Source of the DNA: Corynebacterium rhinophilum
GTDB taxonomy: Bacteria; Actinomycetota; Actinomycetes; Mycobacteriales; Mycobacteriaceae
Direction of reading: 5' to 3'
Length of the DNA stretch: 64,000 nt
Assembly: GCF_030227225.1 (NCBI RefSeq)
Contig: NZ_JASPHQ010000012.1
Span: 16,463 to 80,462, forward strand
The position numbers and the translations under genes were made by a program. A model generated the notes under the pieces. It saw nothing but the letters and a program-made list of their open reading frames with translations, was not told the DNA's origin and ran no database searches. Positions 1 to 9,564 of the stretch are shown here, one piece after another. Every line of letters starts with the position of its first letter. The first letter of the stretch is position 1.

Positions 1-347
1 GCGCGGGCGATGATGAGAACTGTCATGGAATCGGCGAAACCGCCGATGGCGGAGCCCACGACGAAGACGGCGATGCCGCCAATGTAGAGCCACTTGCGGC
101 CCAGCATGTCACCCAGCTTGCCGGAAATCGGCATGGCGATGGTCATGGTGACCAGGAATGCGGAAATTACCCAGCTCATGTGGTCAACGCCGCCAAGCTC
201 ACCAACAATCGTTGGCAAAGCGGAAGAGAAAATCATCTGGCCCAGGGAGCTCATCAACATGGTGAGCACCAGCGCAGAGAAAATGAGCCCCAGGTTATCC
301 GCCCGCGACTGGCCCTGCGCAGGAGCCTTTTCGGCTGTATCTACCAT
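1..347 (-). CDS. DHA2/EmrB-QacA type MFS multidrug efflux transporter (5' part; runs off the window)
   Basis: Only the first ~115 codons lie in the window; the gene continues beyond base 1. The start ATG (347-345) is preceded by AAAGGA. The N-terminus has a short polar leader, then a first membrane segment ending in SSLGQMIFSSALPTIVGELG, a second segment, and the MFS signature GKLGDMLGRKW between TM2 and TM3. The TIVGELGG..HMSWVISAFL stretch is typical of 14-TM DHA2 drug/proton antiporters. The gene overlaps the end of the upstream TetR gene by 7 bp (ATGGTAG), so the two are translationally coupled. The substrate cannot be told from this fragment. Confidence 0.85.
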   Translation of the reverse strand, partial: MVDTAEKAPAQGQSRADNLGLIFSALVLTMLMSSLGQMIFSSALPTIVGELGGVDHMSWVISAFLVTMTIAMPISGKLGDMLGRKWLYIGGIAVFVVGSAIGGFADSMTVLIIAR

Positions 348-973
348 CGGATTCCTTTCATAACATCATTAATCAACATCAGTGAATCATTCAGACGCGA
401 ACTCAGGGCGTCGCTGCAATCGCTATCAGGGGCGGCGATGGAAAGCCACAGGGCCTCGCGGACTACACCGGCGATGACCATGGCCTCCGTTGCCGCTGAA
501 TGGCCCTCGAGGATGCGCAATTCCGGTTCTTGGTTAAGGCGCTCCTCAATGAGCCCAATAAGCTCGATGGATTTCGCCCGCTTGCGGCTAATGGAGGCGG
601 CGGCCGCCTCTGGGTCATTAGCAATGCGCTTGCGTCTCTCCCGAATCGTGGGATTAACGTGATGGCCCTCCATGTGCTGTTCCACCAGGTTAAGGACTAA
701 TTCCATGATGTTGATGGTGGGTTCATGGAGGAAATACTCGCGCATTTCCGCGGTGAAGTCAGCACTTGGTGCCCCAAGCACGGCGGATTCCTTCGAATCA
801 AAATAGTTAAAAAACGTGCGCCGAGAAATACCGGCTAGTTCGCAGATCTCTTCAATAGTGACCTCGCCAAAGGAATGCTTGTCCACCAACTCGGTGGCAG
901 CATCTTCGATGCGTAGCCGCGTTTCTAGGCGTTTCTGCTCGCGTAGTGATAGTTCTTCTTGCACAGAATGCAA
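341..973 (-). CDS. TetR/AcrR family repressor, likely of the adjacent efflux pump
   Basis: 210 residues, usual TetR length. The N-terminal helix-turn-helix is clear: TVTIEEICELAGISRRTFFNYF-type region at about residues 38-58 with the classic TFFNYFDSKE end of the recognition helix. The C-terminal ligand domain is not assignable. The called start is TTG at 973; a GTG at 964 is an alternative, and neither has a good ribosome-binding site, so the transcript may be nearly leaderless. Two tandem inverted repeats sit immediately upstream and are the probable operator. It is co-transcribed with the MFS pump, so autoregulation of a drug-responsive operon is the natural reading. Confidence 0.88.
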   Translation of the reverse strand: MHSVQEELSLREQKRLETRLRIEDAATELVDKHSFGEVTIEEICELAGISRRTFFNYFDSKESAVLGAPSADFTAEMREYFLHEPTINIMELVLNLVEQHMEGHHVNPTIRERRKRIANDPEAAAASISRKRAKSIELIGLIEERLNQEPELRILEGHSAATEAMVIAGVVREALWLSIAAPDSDCSDALSSRLNDSLMLINDVMKGIRW

Positions 974-974
974 C

Positions 975-1007
975 TTTACACTCGGTGCAAACTTGCACCA
1001 AGTGCAA
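975..1007. promoter_or_regulatory. Tandem palindromic operator upstream of the TetR-MFS operon
   Basis: Two inverted repeats with the same half-site follow each other head to tail. TTTACAC-TCG-GTGCAAA (975-991) has one arm mismatch, and TTGCAC-CAA-GTGCAA (993-1007) is perfect. The centres at 983 and 1000 are 17 bp apart, less than two helical turns. The half-site is therefore YTTGCAC. They lie directly in front of the tetR start codon, where binding would block transcription or leaderless initiation. Assignment to this TetR is inference from position. Confidence 0.65.
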
Positions 1008-1126
1008 AATGGGTGATTTTGTAGATGTGTACGCCGAATCTATGTTGTAGGTCACAGCATACGCTTGCCGATGTCCCCTTTCTTTACCCGCGCTTACCAT
1101 GCCTGGCAAGCGCGTCGAGGCATGCG

Positions 1127-1161
1127 AAAACCCCCGCTCAGAGGCGATTTCCGAGCGGGGG
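1127..1161 (-). terminator. Rho-independent terminator of fumC
   Basis: On the minus strand GAGCGGGGG (1161-1153) pairs with CCCCCGCTC (1139-1131), 9 perfect pairs with a 13-nt loop, followed by TTTT (1130-1127). It lies 25 bp after the fumC stop codon. Confidence 0.8.
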
Positions 1162-1185
1162 TCGTAGCGTTAAACGCGGACTAGA

Positions 1186-2586
1186 TTAAATATTGTCGCG
1201 GTCGCGGTTGGTCATGCTCAATACGTCCAAGCGCTTGTCCAGCTCTTCCTCAGTGAGGTTCTCGCCGTCAACAAAGCCCAAGTCGATAACGGCCTGGCGG
1301 ACTGTGATCTTCTCATTGAGGGCGTGCTTTGCGGCTTTGGCGGCGTTCTCGTAGCCGATGGCGGAGTTCAGCGGGGTCACGATGGAAGTGGAGGACTCCG
1401 CGAAGTGCTTCATGCGCTCCTCGTTGGCCTCGATGTGGTAGACGCACTTCTCGGCAAAGACGCGGGCGGAGTTAGCCAGTAGGCGAGCGGACTCGAGCAC
1501 GTTGCGCGCCATCATCGGGATGAAGACGTTGAGCTCGAACTGGCCCTGCGCGCCGCCGAAGGCAACGGCAGCGTCATTGCCCACAACCTGGCCGGCCACC
1601 ATGGTGACTGCCTCAGGGATAACCGGGTTGACCTTGCCCGGCATGATGGAAGAACCAGGCTGCAGGTCCTTCAGGTGGATTTCTGCCAGGCCGGTCAGTG
1701 GGCCGGAGCCCAGCATGCGCAGGTCATTGGCAATCTTGTTGAAGGATACAGCCACCGAGCGCATGGCTCCGGAGAACTCTACAAGGCCGTCGCGGTTAGC
1801 CTGTGCCTCGAAGTGGTTTTCAGCTTCCTTCAGGTTCTCAACGCCGGTGAGCTTCTTGAGCTCCTCGGTTACCTTGCCGCCGAAATCAGCGGAGGTGTTC
1901 AGGCCGGTGCCGGTGGCGGTACCACCGATGGCGAGTTCGCCCAAGCGCGGGAGGGTAGCCTCGATGCGCTCGATGCCGAGCTCCACCTGGCGGGCGTAGC
2001 CGCTGAACTCCTGGCCCAGGGTGATTGGGGTGGCGTCCATGAGGTGGGTGCGGCCGGCCTTGACAACGTCCGCGAATTCCTTCGCCTTCTTGGACAAGGA
2101 CTCGTGCAGCACCTTCAGGCCCGGAATGAGGTCATTGACGGCTGCTTCCGTGGCCGCCACGTGGGTAGCGGTGGGGAAGGTGTCATTGGAGGACTGGCCC
2201 ATGTTGACGTCATCGTTCGGGTGAACCTCTACGCCCTGCTTCTGTGCCAAGGAGGCGATGACCTCGTTGGTGTTCATATTGGAGGAGGTACCGGAGCCGG
2301 TCTGGAACACATCGATGGGGAAGGCATCGTTGTGCTTGCCTTCCGCGATTTCCTTCGCAGCGGCGATAATGGCGTCTGCCTTTTCCGCATCTAGGCTGCC
2401 GGAGTCCTTGTTGACCTGTGCGCATGCCGCCTTGAGCAGGCCGAGTGCGCGGATTTGCGCATCTTCTAGGCCGCGGCCGGAGATGGGGAAGTTGTCTACC
2501 GCGCGCTGGGTCTGTGCGCGCCACAGGGCATCAGCGGGAACTTTAACCTCGCCCATAGTGTCATGTTCGGTACGGTATTCGGTCAT
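1186..2586 (-). CDS. fumC: Class II fumarate hydratase
   Basis: 466 residues from the ATG at 2586, which has GAGGTGA upstream; an ATG 9 bp earlier is less well placed. It catalyses reversible hydration of fumarate to malate in the TCA cycle, in the cytosol as a homotetramer. The fumarase/aspartase superfamily signature [11 protein letters not shown] is present around residue 315, as are the [13 protein letters not shown] and TAHVxE-equivalent THLMDA regions. Length and domain order are standard. It lies just downstream of glpX on the same strand, the same neighbourhood as in mycobacteria, and ends in a strong hairpin terminator. Confidence 0.97.
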   Translation of the reverse strand: MTEYRTEHDTMGEVKVPADALWRAQTQRAVDNFPISGRGLEDAQIRALGLLKAACAQVNKDSGSLDAEKADAIIAAAKEIAEGKHNDAFPIDVFQTGSGTSSNMNTNEVIASLAQKQGVEVHPNDDVNMGQSSNDTFPTATHVAATEAAVNDLIPGLKVLHESLSKKAKEFADVVKAGRTHLMDATPITLGQEFSGYARQVELGIERIEATLPRLGELAIGGTATGTGLNTSADFGGKVTEELKKLTGVENLKEAENHFEAQANRDGLVEFSGAMRSVAVSFNKIANDLRMLGSGPLTGLAEIHLKDLQPGSSIMPGKVNPVIPEAVTMVAGQVVGNDAAVAFGGAQGQFELNVFIPMMARNVLESARLLANSARVFAEKCVYHIEANEERMKHFAESSTSIVTPLNSAIGYENAAKAAKHALNEKITVRQAVIDLGFVDGENLTEEELDKRLDVLSMTNRDRDNI

Positions 2587-2694
2587 GAAAATCACCTCGG
2601 TTAATTGATTGTGTGCGTCTACCCCCAGTATGGCGAAAAGCTAAAAACTAGAGCACGAAAAGCCCGAGCCCGCCCCGCCATTTGGGGGTGAGGT

Positions 2695-3708
2695 TTAGTT
2701 CTTGGTGGGGTCCGAGTAGTCCACGACGGAGTATTCCTGCAGCTTTGCCAGCTTGTGGAAGGAATCGACGTAGCGGATGGTGCCGGACTTGGAACGCATG
2801 ACCAGCGAACGGGTGGAGGCGCCATTATTGCGGTAGGAGACACCTCGCAGCATGTCGCCGTTGGTCACGCCGGTGGCAGCGAAGTAGCAGTTCTTGGAGG
2901 AGACCAAGTCATTGGTGCCTAAGACCTTGTCCAAGTCGTGGCCGGCGGCGCGGGCCTTTTCTGCTTCCTCTTCATCCTTTGGCCACAGCTTGCCCTGGAT
3001 TTCGCCACCCATGCACCGCATGGCGCAGGCGGTGATGATGCCCTCAGGGGTACCGCCGATGCCCATCATCATGTCGATGGAATTGGAATCCTGGCAGGTG
3101 GCGATGGCACCTGCCACATCGCCGTCCATGATGAGGCGTACCTTGGCGCCTGCCTCACGGATCTCTTGGATGAGCTTATCGTGGCGCGGACGGTCCAATA
3201 CCACCACGGTGATATCGGCGGTGCGCAGGCCCTTTGCCTTGGCAACAGATTCGATATTCCACTGCACGGACTGGTTGATATCGATGGATCCGACGGCTTC
3301 AGGTCCAACGGCGATCTTTTCCATGTAGAAGACTGCGGATGGGTCATACATGGTGCCGCGCTCTGCAGCGGCGATTACGGAAATGGCATTGGGGCGGCCT
3401 TCGGCCATCAGCCGCGTGCCATCTACGGGGTCTACGGCAATGTCCATCGCCGCACCCTCGCCGGTGCCGACCTCTTCGCCGTTGAAGAGCATTGGGGCCT
3501 CATCCTTTTCGCCCTCACCAATGACAACAACGCCCTTCATCGCCACGGAGTTAATCAGCTTGCGCATGGCATCGACTGCCGCGCCATCGCCCTCATTCTT
3601 CATGCCACGACCTACCCAGCGGCCAGAGGCCAGGGCGGCGGCTTCGGTCACGCGCACCAGCTCCATGGCCAAGTTACGGTCGGGCAAATAAGAAGTATTT
3701 TCGGACAT
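2695..3708 (-). CDS. glpX: Class II fructose-1,6-bisphosphatase
   Basis: 337 residues starting at [20 protein letters not shown]; the open frame extends 16 codons further, but the ATG at 3708 has GGAAGG upstream and begins where the family begins. GlpX removes the 1-phosphate of fructose-1,6-bisphosphate in gluconeogenesis and needs Mn2+/Mg2+. Visible family features are [17 protein letters not shown], the metal-binding [15 protein letters not shown], and [16 protein letters not shown]. It is the essential gluconeogenic FBPase in actinobacteria, which usually lack class I enzyme. It runs toward fumC with a gap of about 110 bp, so they may share transcripts. Confidence 0.97.
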   Translation of the reverse strand: MSENTSYLPDRNLAMELVRVTEAAALASGRWVGRGMKNEGDGAAVDAMRKLINSVAMKGVVVIGEGEKDEAPMLFNGEEVGTGEGAAMDIAVDPVDGTRLMAEGRPNAISVIAAAERGTMYDPSAVFYMEKIAVGPEAVGSIDINQSVQWNIESVAKAKGLRTADITVVVLDRPRHDKLIQEIREAGAKVRLIMDGDVAGAIATCQDSNSIDMMMGIGGTPEGIITACAMRCMGGEIQGKLWPKDEEEAEKARAAGHDLDKVLGTNDLVSSKNCYFAATGVTNGDMLRGVSYRNNGASTRSLVMRSKSGTIRYVDSFHKLAKLQEYSVVDYSDPTKN

Positions 3709-3925
3709 GTGTAGTGGTTGCCTTCCATGTTTTCTCACCGTGGGGGTAATTCCCACGCGCTTAGTGTTCTACTTTTCCTATTCTGGCACTTTTTGGTGTC
3801 AATAGGTCCGATTTGGGGCCCCTTTTGTGGGGATTTTCCTCTCTCGGGGGAGCATTATCGGCGCGAATGTGCGCACGCGGGAGGCATGTGGCACTTTCAC
3901 GGCGGCTCATGCGATACTAAGGCGC

Positions 3926-4495
3926 GTGGCAGCAGAACAAAGACCGAAGATTTTCGAAGGCGCTCGCGACATCATTTTGTCCCTTTCCATAGTGGTCCTC
4001 ATGATGTTGCTTGTGGTGGGCGCAACCGGGCTTTGCTCGGTGAATCCGGAAACAGCGCAAGGCCCAGTCCAAGAGGTAGACGAGGAGACCTTCCTGGATA
4101 CGCAGGCCCGCGCCGGTGTTGGCGCCATCCGAGATCCCCAGATGCCCGAAGGCTGGCAGGCCAATGCGGCCCGACGTTCGCAGCTAGGAGGCGAGACAGC
4201 CACCGTCGTCAGCTGGCTTACCGCAGATGGAAACTACGTGGAATCCACCCAAACCCAGGTTTCTGCAGAAGACGCGGGCGAAAAATACGACGCTAACTAT
4301 CGCGGGCTGAACTCCACGCGCGAGGTAGCCGGCCACCAAGTGCGCGTGCTGGCAAGCGACGACGATTCGGTGCGCCGCTTGTGGATCGCCGACTTGGACG
4401 ATGCCCGCCTCATCATCTCCGGTGCGGCCCCCGATGAAGAATTCGCCGCCGCCACTGAGGCCTTCATCAAGGCCAAGCCTATAAGCGGAAAGTAA
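3926..4495 (+). CDS. DUF4245 membrane-anchored protein
   Basis: 189 residues from a GTG at 3926. The frame is open upstream, but an extended -10 like TGCGATACT ends a few bases before this GTG, suggesting a leaderless transcript. One N-terminal membrane segment (LSLSIVVLMMLLVVGATGLC) is followed by an extracytoplasmic domain of about 140 residues. That domain contains the family's MPEGWQANAARR and WIADLDDARLIISG stretches. DUF4245 proteins lie divergently beside glpX throughout Mycobacteriales. The function is unknown. Its 3' end overlaps the convergent downstream gene by 17 bp. Confidence 0.85.
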   Translation: MAAEQRPKIFEGARDIILSLSIVVLMMLLVVGATGLCSVNPETAQGPVQEVDEETFLDTQARAGVGAIRDPQMPEGWQANAARRSQLGGETATVVSWLTADGNYVESTQTQVSAEDAGEKYDANYRGLNSTREVAGHQVRVLASDDDSVRRLWIADLDDARLIISGAAPDEEFAAATEAFIKAKPISGK

Positions 4496-4859
4496 CCTCG
4501 CTGAGCCCCTCATCGTCTGCTTTCACTGTGATTCCCTCAGTATCACCGGCGGCTTCTTCCAAGGCAGCCGCATCTAGCCCGCTCAGGCGCGTCTTTTCTA
4601 GGTAGACGTCCACGCGCTCGCGCTGGGAACGCTGCGGGTAGATGGAGACTTGGACCACCTTGGCATCGGCAAGCAGCAGTACGATGGACTGGGAAAAGTA
4701 ACTCAGTTCCTCCTCAGTTGCCGAAACCTGGGTGATGGTATGCGCCGGCCCGAAAAATTCCTCCACCAACGCGCGGGAATCGCCGCCCATGATGGAGCCT
4801 GCCGATGCCGATTTGGATACGAAATCAATCCGCTTTCCCGGGTAACCATAAATCTGCAT
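4479..4859 (-). CDS. Conserved hypothetical protein, third gene of the xse operon
   Basis: 126 residues, soluble, acidic, no signal peptide or membrane segment, no domain that I recognise. The middle (FFGPAHTITQVSATEEELSY and IVLLLADAKVVQVSIYP) reads like an alpha/beta fold. Its ATG (4859-4857) overlaps the xseB stop by one base (TAATG), so it is translationally coupled to exonuclease VII. It converges on and overlaps the DUF4245 gene. Coupling suggests a role linked to xseAB or simply co-transcription; the sequence does not decide this. Confidence 0.7.
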   Translation of the reverse strand: MQIYGYPGKRIDFVSKSASAGSIMGGDSRALVEEFFGPAHTITQVSATEEELSYFSQSIVLLLADAKVVQVSIYPQRSQRERVDVYLEKTRLSGLDAAALEEAAGDTEGITVKADDEGLSEVTFRL

Positions 4860-5137
4860 TACTCTTCACCCTCCTCGGCCTGTTGCTCGTTGTTTTCCGC
4901 CTTTTCGAGAGCATCTTCCACGCGCTTAGAAGCTCCATCTAGGTGGGATTCGCACGTGCGAGCAAGTGCCTCGCCGCGCTCCCAGTACTTCAGGGACTCG
5001 TCCAAGCCCATCTGGCCGAGCTCTAGAATCTTGACGGTTTCAATGAGCTCATCGCGCGCCTGCTCGTAGCTCAATTCCTCTACGGGAGTAAAGGCATCCT
5101 GGCCCGGCTGGCCGGAACCAATGGTTTCATCTGACAT
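4859..5137 (-). CDS. xseB: Exodeoxyribonuclease VII small subunit
   Basis: 92 residues from the ATG at 5137, chosen over the ATG at 5143 because GGAG is then 9 bases away rather than 3. The core [21 protein letters not shown], then [16 protein letters not shown], is the XseB two-helix hairpin, in which each small subunit packs on the long helix of XseA. The N-terminal ~20 residues are a non-conserved acidic tail, as is the glutamate-rich C-terminus. It lies 24 bp after xseA on the same strand. The holoenzyme degrades single-stranded DNA from both ends in repair. Confidence 0.93.
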   Translation of the reverse strand: MSDETIGSGQPGQDAFTPVEELSYEQARDELIETVKILELGQMGLDESLKYWERGEALARTCESHLDGASKRVEDALEKAENNEQQAEEGEE

Positions 5138-5161
5138 CAGCATTTCTCCTACTATTTCTGG

Positions 5162-6403
5162 CTAATCGGCGGCCTGGGAGGCCATGGATACGGCGGTGAT
5201 GGAACCATCGCCCACGCGAATGCGCAATTGCGCGCCGGGCGGTGATTGCTCATAAGAGCTGACTACCTCCGGATCGCTGCCATCTTTGGGCAAGACTTGA
5301 ACAATAGAATACCCACGGGCAAGAGTCGCCGAAGGGCCTAAAGCAGAAACCCGTGCGCGAAGGGACTCCACGTGCCGGGTCTCGCGGTCTAACAACACCC
5401 GCAATTCGCGGCGCATACTCGTGCGCATGCGCTCGACTTCTTCACGCCGGGCGCGGATCGGGGTCATCGGATCGGCCAATACCGGCCGGGAACGGATATT
5501 ATCTAATCCACGGCGCTCGCGTTCTACCCAGCCGCGCAACGCCGCTGCCATGCGGGAACGCGCCTCTGCGATAACCGCCCGTTCCTCTGCCACCGAAGGG
5601 ACCACGCGCTTGGCGGCGTCCGTGGGTGTAGCCGCGCGCAAGTCTGCGACATTATCCAGCACCGGACTATCCGGCTCGTGGCCAATCGCGGAGACCACCG
5701 GCGTGCTGGCGGCCACGACGGCACGTTGCAGGGCTTCTTCAGAAAAAGGCAAAAGGTCTTCGACAGAACCGCCACCGCGGGCGATGATGATGACATCAAT
5801 ATCTGCATCGGCGTCGAGCTCCTGCAGGGCCGAAACCACTTCGGGGACGGTATTTGCCCCCTGAACCGCGGTATTGATGACGCGGAATTGCACGGCCGGC
5901 CACCGGTCGCGGGCGACCGCCATGACATCGCGCTCGGCGGCAGAACCGCGGCCAGTAATCAGGCCGATCTTCTGTGGGAGATAGGGAAGTGGGCGCTTGC
6001 GCGCGGGATCAAAGAGGCCTTCTGCGGCGAGCTGCGCGCGTAGCTTTTCGATGCGCGCCAATAAATCGCCGATGCCCACGTGCCGGATCTCTGTGGTCCA
6101 CAAGGAAAAGGATCCGCGGCCTGCATAAAAGGCGGGCTTGCCGTGCACGATGACGCGGTCGCCGTCCTTCAGCGGTGTAGGTAGGTTGTGCAGCATTGAG
6201 GAAGAGCAGGTCAATTGCACCGACTTTTCCTGCTGCACATCGCGCAGGGTGAGATAAGACAGCTTCCACGTGGGCTTGTAATTGATCTGCGTTAATTGGC
6301 CTTCCACCCACAGATATCCAAGGCGCTCGATCCACCCCTTCACCTGGTCATTGACCTGGCCTACAGGCCACGGGGTCTCTGGAGTATTTGCCGGTTGGTT
6401 CAC
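5162..6403 (-). CDS. xseA: Exodeoxyribonuclease VII large subunit
   Basis: 413 residues from a GTG at 6403 preceded by AAAGGGTGG. N-terminal OB-fold (about residues 18-115, [22 protein letters not shown]) binds single-stranded DNA. It is followed by the catalytic domain with the family's [35 protein letters not shown] and [20 protein letters not shown] motifs. A C-terminal coiled-coil segment then receives XseB. All family motifs are intact. It heads the operon xseA-xseB-hypothetical and is divergent from ispH, as in Mycobacterium. Confidence 0.96.
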   Translation of the reverse strand: MNQPANTPETPWPVGQVNDQVKGWIERLGYLWVEGQLTQINYKPTWKLSYLTLRDVQQEKSVQLTCSSSMLHNLPTPLKDGDRVIVHGKPAFYAGRGSFSLWTTEIRHVGIGDLLARIEKLRAQLAAEGLFDPARKRPLPYLPQKIGLITGRGSAAERDVMAVARDRWPAVQFRVINTAVQGANTVPEVVSALQELDADADIDVIIIARGGGSVEDLLPFSEEALQRAVVAASTPVVSAIGHEPDSPVLDNVADLRAATPTDAAKRVVPSVAEERAVIAEARSRMAAALRGWVERERRGLDNIRSRPVLADPMTPIRARREEVERMRTSMRRELRVLLDRETRHVESLRARVSALGPSATLARGYSIVQVLPKDGSDPEVVSSYEQSPPGAQLRIRVGDGSITAVSMASQAAD

Positions 6404-6556
6404 GCAGCCACCCTTTCCATCTACAGCGCCATACGGTGCCTTTTAGTGTAGGTGCTCCGGACAAGTACCGCCCCGCTTGGGTGGCCTAGATGGGCGCTTT
6501 TGCTGCTGGATAGCCCTTACTATTGTTTTGCTTTACCTTTCGATACTCTGGGAGGC

Positions 6557-7507
6557 ATGACTGATGGTAAAAATGTTCTCCTCGCGGCACCGCGCGGTTA
6601 CTGCGCTGGAGTGGACCGCGCCGTCGAGACTGTAGAAAAGGCGCTAGAAAAATACGGCGCACCCATTTATGTGCGCAAGCAAATCGTCCACAACCGTTAT
6701 GTCGTTGAATCTCTGGCCAAGCGCGGAGTCATCTTCGTTGAAGAGGCATCCGAAGCCCCAGAGGGTGCTCACCTCGTATTCTCTGCCCACGGCATCTCCC
6801 CGGCGGTGCGCAATCAGGCGCAAGAGCGCAAGCAATTGACCCTGGATGCCACCTGCCCCTTGGTTACCAAGGTGCACAAGGAAGCTCAGCGCTTCGAGCG
6901 CGATGGTTACCACATCCTCCTCGTAGGTCATGAAGGCCACGAAGAGGTAGAGGGCACCGCGGGAGAGGCCCCCGATGTCACGCACCTGGTCGATGGCGTC
7001 GACGGCGTGGACAAGCTGCCAGATTACTTGCAGGATGAAAAACTCATCTGGCTTTCGCAGACCACGCTCTCGGTGGATGAGACCGTCGTCATCGTTAATA
7101 AACTGCGCGAGCGTTTCCCGCACCTGGAAAACCCGCCATCAGATGATATTTGCTACGCCACCCAAAACCGGCAAGAGTCCGTCAAGGCCATCGCGCCGAA
7201 GTGCGATCTGATGATCGTGGTGGGGTCAAAGAACTCGTCCAACTCGGTGCGCCTCGTAGAAGTCGCACTCGAGGCAGGCGCGCGCGACTCCCACTTGGTG
7301 GACTTCGCTGCAGAAATCGATGAATCGTGGTTAGACGGCGTAGAGACCGTTGGTGTGACCTGTGGCGCCTCCGTGCCGGAACTCTTGGTGCGCGAAGTGC
7401 TCGAATACTTGGATGATCGCGGCTTTAATGACGTGGAGCAAGTAACCACCTCTACGGAATCCATTACCTTTGCGCTGCCGCGTGATCTGCGTCCCGCGCG
7501 CACCTAG
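6557..7507 (+). CDS. ispH: 4-hydroxy-3-methylbut-2-enyl diphosphate reductase (MEP pathway, last step)
   Basis: 316 residues from the ATG at 6557. The open frame reaches 35 codons further, but homology begins at [26 protein letters not shown] -10 with TTGTTT upstream would give a very short leader. IspH uses a [4Fe-4S] cluster to make IPP and DMAPP from HMBPP. The three cluster cysteines are seen in [20 protein letters not shown] and [10 protein letters not shown], together with the catalytic glutamate region and the SHGISP-type SAHGISP. It ends in a long bidirectional hairpin shared with the convergent DUF6542 gene. Confidence 0.97.
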   Translation: MTDGKNVLLAAPRGYCAGVDRAVETVEKALEKYGAPIYVRKQIVHNRYVVESLAKRGVIFVEEASEAPEGAHLVFSAHGISPAVRNQAQERKQLTLDATCPLVTKVHKEAQRFERDGYHILLVGHEGHEEVEGTAGEAPDVTHLVDGVDGVDKLPDYLQDEKLIWLSQTTLSVDETVVIVNKLRERFPHLENPPSDDICYATQNRQESVKAIAPKCDLMIVVGSKNSSNSVRLVEVALEAGARDSHLVDFAAEIDESWLDGVETVGVTCGASVPELLVREVLEYLDDRGFNDVEQVTTSTESITFALPRDLRPART

Positions 7508-7530
7508 CGCTGCAACGCCTAAAACAACGA

Positions 7531-7580
7531 TAACCGTGAGCCTGGTGGCCTCTTAAAGAGTGCCGGGGGCTCACGGTTTA
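7531..7580. terminator. Bidirectional terminator between ispH and the DUF6542 gene
   Basis: TAACCGTGAGCC (7531-7542) pairs with GGCTCACGGTTTA (7568-7580); an inner CTCTT/AAGAG hairpin sits in the loop. T-rich DNA follows on the plus strand (TTTAGTTTATT) and A-rich DNA precedes it, so it can serve both converging genes. Confidence 0.75.
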
Positions 7581-7582
7581 GT

Positions 7583-8392
7583 TTATTCGTAGAGGTTATC
7601 GTCCCAACGCTGCTTCTTGGCAGTGTCTTTTATCGAGGAAGTGGAACCTGTTTCGGGGGCCGGTGGTATCACGTCCCCCGCGCGCCGGTTCGGATCGGGC
7701 TGCAAGCGATTTTCGCGTTCCGCCTGTTGCTCGCGACGACGCTCTTCTCGGTCGCGGCCGCGGATGCGGTCCTGCGGCTTCTGCGGAGGTTGCGCCTGTG
7801 CATGCGATCTGCGGCGAGAGGCGCGTGGGGATGAGGCCTGCGGGTTTTCGGATCTATTACGCGCCATGAGTTCCGCCACGGAAAGCCGCTCAGCGCGGTT
7901 CTGACGATCCCGCTTCTTGTCCGCGCGCCGCGAGACCCTTTGCTGATTCACAGCGCGCTGTGCGGCCTTGCGGAAGCGAATCCAGCGCAAAACGCCGATT
8001 GCCGTCGCGCCGAGAACCGCGATAAGCAACCACACGAAGTTCTGGACTAGCGGATACACCGAGGTGAGCAGCGACGTTTTAGAAAAACTGGTGCCTTCTG
8101 GAGCATTGGACTTGGTGATGAAGATTCCCGCCGTCACCACGGTTACCGCGTACAAAATGGGGATGGACGCGATGGACAGGAATAATCCCCGCTCCTCAAC
8201 GATGAGCGCTATGAGCAGCGAGCTGATGATGAGGAAGGCAAAGTACATCCAGCCTATGGAGCCGGCAAGAATGGAAATCAATGCGCCGGTGAGCAAAAGT
8301 GCCGCCAATAGCCCAAGGCCCTTCAGCAGCGAGATGTTCGGCATGCTCAGGCCTTGCGCGGCGGTTGGCTTTCGTTGTTTGGCTAGTGACAC
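7583..8392 (-). CDS. DUF6542 integral membrane protein with basic C-terminal tail
   Basis: 269 residues if translation starts at the GTG near 8392; the open frame continues to 8485, but that would overlap rmuC. Four hydrophobic segments lie in the first ~155 residues (LGLLAALLLTGALISILAG, MYFAFLIISSLLIALIV, IASIPILYAVTVVTAGIFI, NFVWLLIAVLGATAIGVL). An Arg/Gln-rich, probably disordered cytoplasmic tail of over 100 residues follows. Actinobacterial DUF6542 proteins occupy this position beside ispH and xse genes. The function is unknown; the tail composition suggests nucleic-acid or envelope-protein contacts, but that is a guess. Confidence 0.75.
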   Translation of the reverse strand: MSLAKQRKPTAAQGLSMPNISLLKGLGLLAALLLTGALISILAGSIGWMYFAFLIISSLLIALIVEERGLFLSIASIPILYAVTVVTAGIFITKSNAPEGTSFSKTSLLTSVYPLVQNFVWLLIAVLGATAIGVLRWIRFRKAAQRAVNQQRVSRRADKKRDRQNRAERLSVAELMARNRSENPQASSPRASRRRSHAQAQPPQKPQDRIRGRDREERRREQQAERENRLQPDPNRRAGDVIPPAPETGSTSSIKDTAKKQRWDDNLYE

Positions 8393-8457
8393 GTCGCAAA
8401 ATCCTACCGTCTGGCGCGGGCCAATGGCTATATCCACGCAGTAAAACTGCCTAGAAT

Positions 8458-9528
8458 TTATGAAGAATTTGTCCCCCGCGGCCACGTATCAATGGGGGAG
8501 GGCTCGCGCGGTGCCCTGTTCGTGCGGCCGGGGATCTCCATTTCGTGCAGCTTGCGGGCGGTCACGCCCACGCGCGAATCCAGCGAGGAGAGCGTGGAAT
8601 TATAGGCTTCTACTGCCTTTTCGAGGTTTTGACCCACCTTGCCGTAGTGCTCCGAAAGGGTATTGAGCCGCGAATAGAGCTCGCGTCCCAAACGTTGGAC
8701 TTCTTTTGCCTTGGCGGAAATATCTTCTTGGTGCCAACCCATAGCTACCGTGCGCAAAAGCGCGAAGAGTGAGCTCGGGGTGGCGATGACGACGTTGCGC
8801 TCAAAACCGAACTCGATGAGCTCAGGATCGACCGATAACGCAGCATCGAGGAAGGGATCCGCGGGCACGAAGAGCACCACGAATTCCGGGGTGGGTTGGA
8901 AGGCCTCAATATAGTCCTTGTGGGATAACGCTTGGATGTGGCTGCGCAGCTGATGCGCGTGGCGGCGCAGGTAGCCGGCGTGTTCTTCTGGATCCTCGGT
9001 TTCTAGCGCATCGAGGTAAGAAGAAAATGGGACCTTGGCATCGACGATGATATGCCTGCCACCGGCCAAGTTGATGAGCATGTCTGGGCGCACGATGCGG
9101 CCGTTTAAGGGGGCAGAGACTTGAGAATCGAAGTCTACGTGCCGTCTCATGCCGCCGAGTTCGACGACGCGCTCTAGCTGAATCTCGCCCCACCGCCCGC
9201 GCACATTGGGTGAGCGGAGGGCCGTAACGAGCTGATCTGTGCGCTCTGTTAGCCGGGACGAGGTGCGGGTCACCGCCTGCACTTGGCTGGACAGGGAGGC
9301 CAAGTGGGCGGTGCGATCTTCTTCCAATTCTTGGAGCTGGAATCCAAGCCTATCCATGGCCTTTTCCAGCGGTTGCAGCTCGGCCTGGCGGCGCTGGGAT
9401 TCTTGCAGCGCCCGGTGCTCCTCGCTCGGCGCGGAGCGGGAAGCGGAATGAGAGTGGGCCAACCATCCCAGAACGGCGCCCAATAGGAGACCGATAAACA
9501 GCAGCAGCACGGGCAAAGTGGATGTCAT
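8458..9528 (-). CDS. rmuC: RmuC family DNA recombination protein
   Basis: 356 residues from the ATG at 9528; a GTG at 9558 would add ten residues. An N-terminal membrane anchor (LPVLLLFIGLLLGAVLGWLA) is followed by a coiled coil (about residues 35-105) and then the RmuC core. Core motifs are GRWGEIQLERVVELGGM, RPDMLINLAGGRHIIVDAKVPF (with the DAK of the PD-(D/E)xK-like nuclease fold) and FVPADPFLDAAL. RmuC limits recombination at inverted repeats in E. coli. The reading frame ends 66 bp before the DUF6542 start on the same strand, so they are probably co-transcribed. Confidence 0.92.
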   Translation of the reverse strand: MTSTLPVLLLFIGLLLGAVLGWLAHSHSASRSAPSEEHRALQESQRRQAELQPLEKAMDRLGFQLQELEEDRTAHLASLSSQVQAVTRTSSRLTERTDQLVTALRSPNVRGRWGEIQLERVVELGGMRRHVDFDSQVSAPLNGRIVRPDMLINLAGGRHIIVDAKVPFSSYLDALETEDPEEHAGYLRRHAHQLRSHIQALSHKDYIEAFQPTPEFVVLFVPADPFLDAALSVDPELIEFGFERNVVIATPSSLFALLRTVAMGWHQEDISAKAKEVQRLGRELYSRLNTLSEHYGKVGQNLEKAVEAYNSTLSSLDSRVGVTARKLHEMEIPGRTNRAPREPSPIDTWPRGTNSS

Positions 9529-9564
9529 GGAATCCACTATGACACGTGCTGCCGACACAGCACA

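Noticed and set aside
8393-8485. Longer start of the DUF6542 protein at GTG 8485
   Set aside because: It would overlap the end of rmuC, adds residues without membrane or family features, and an internal GTG precedes the conserved part.
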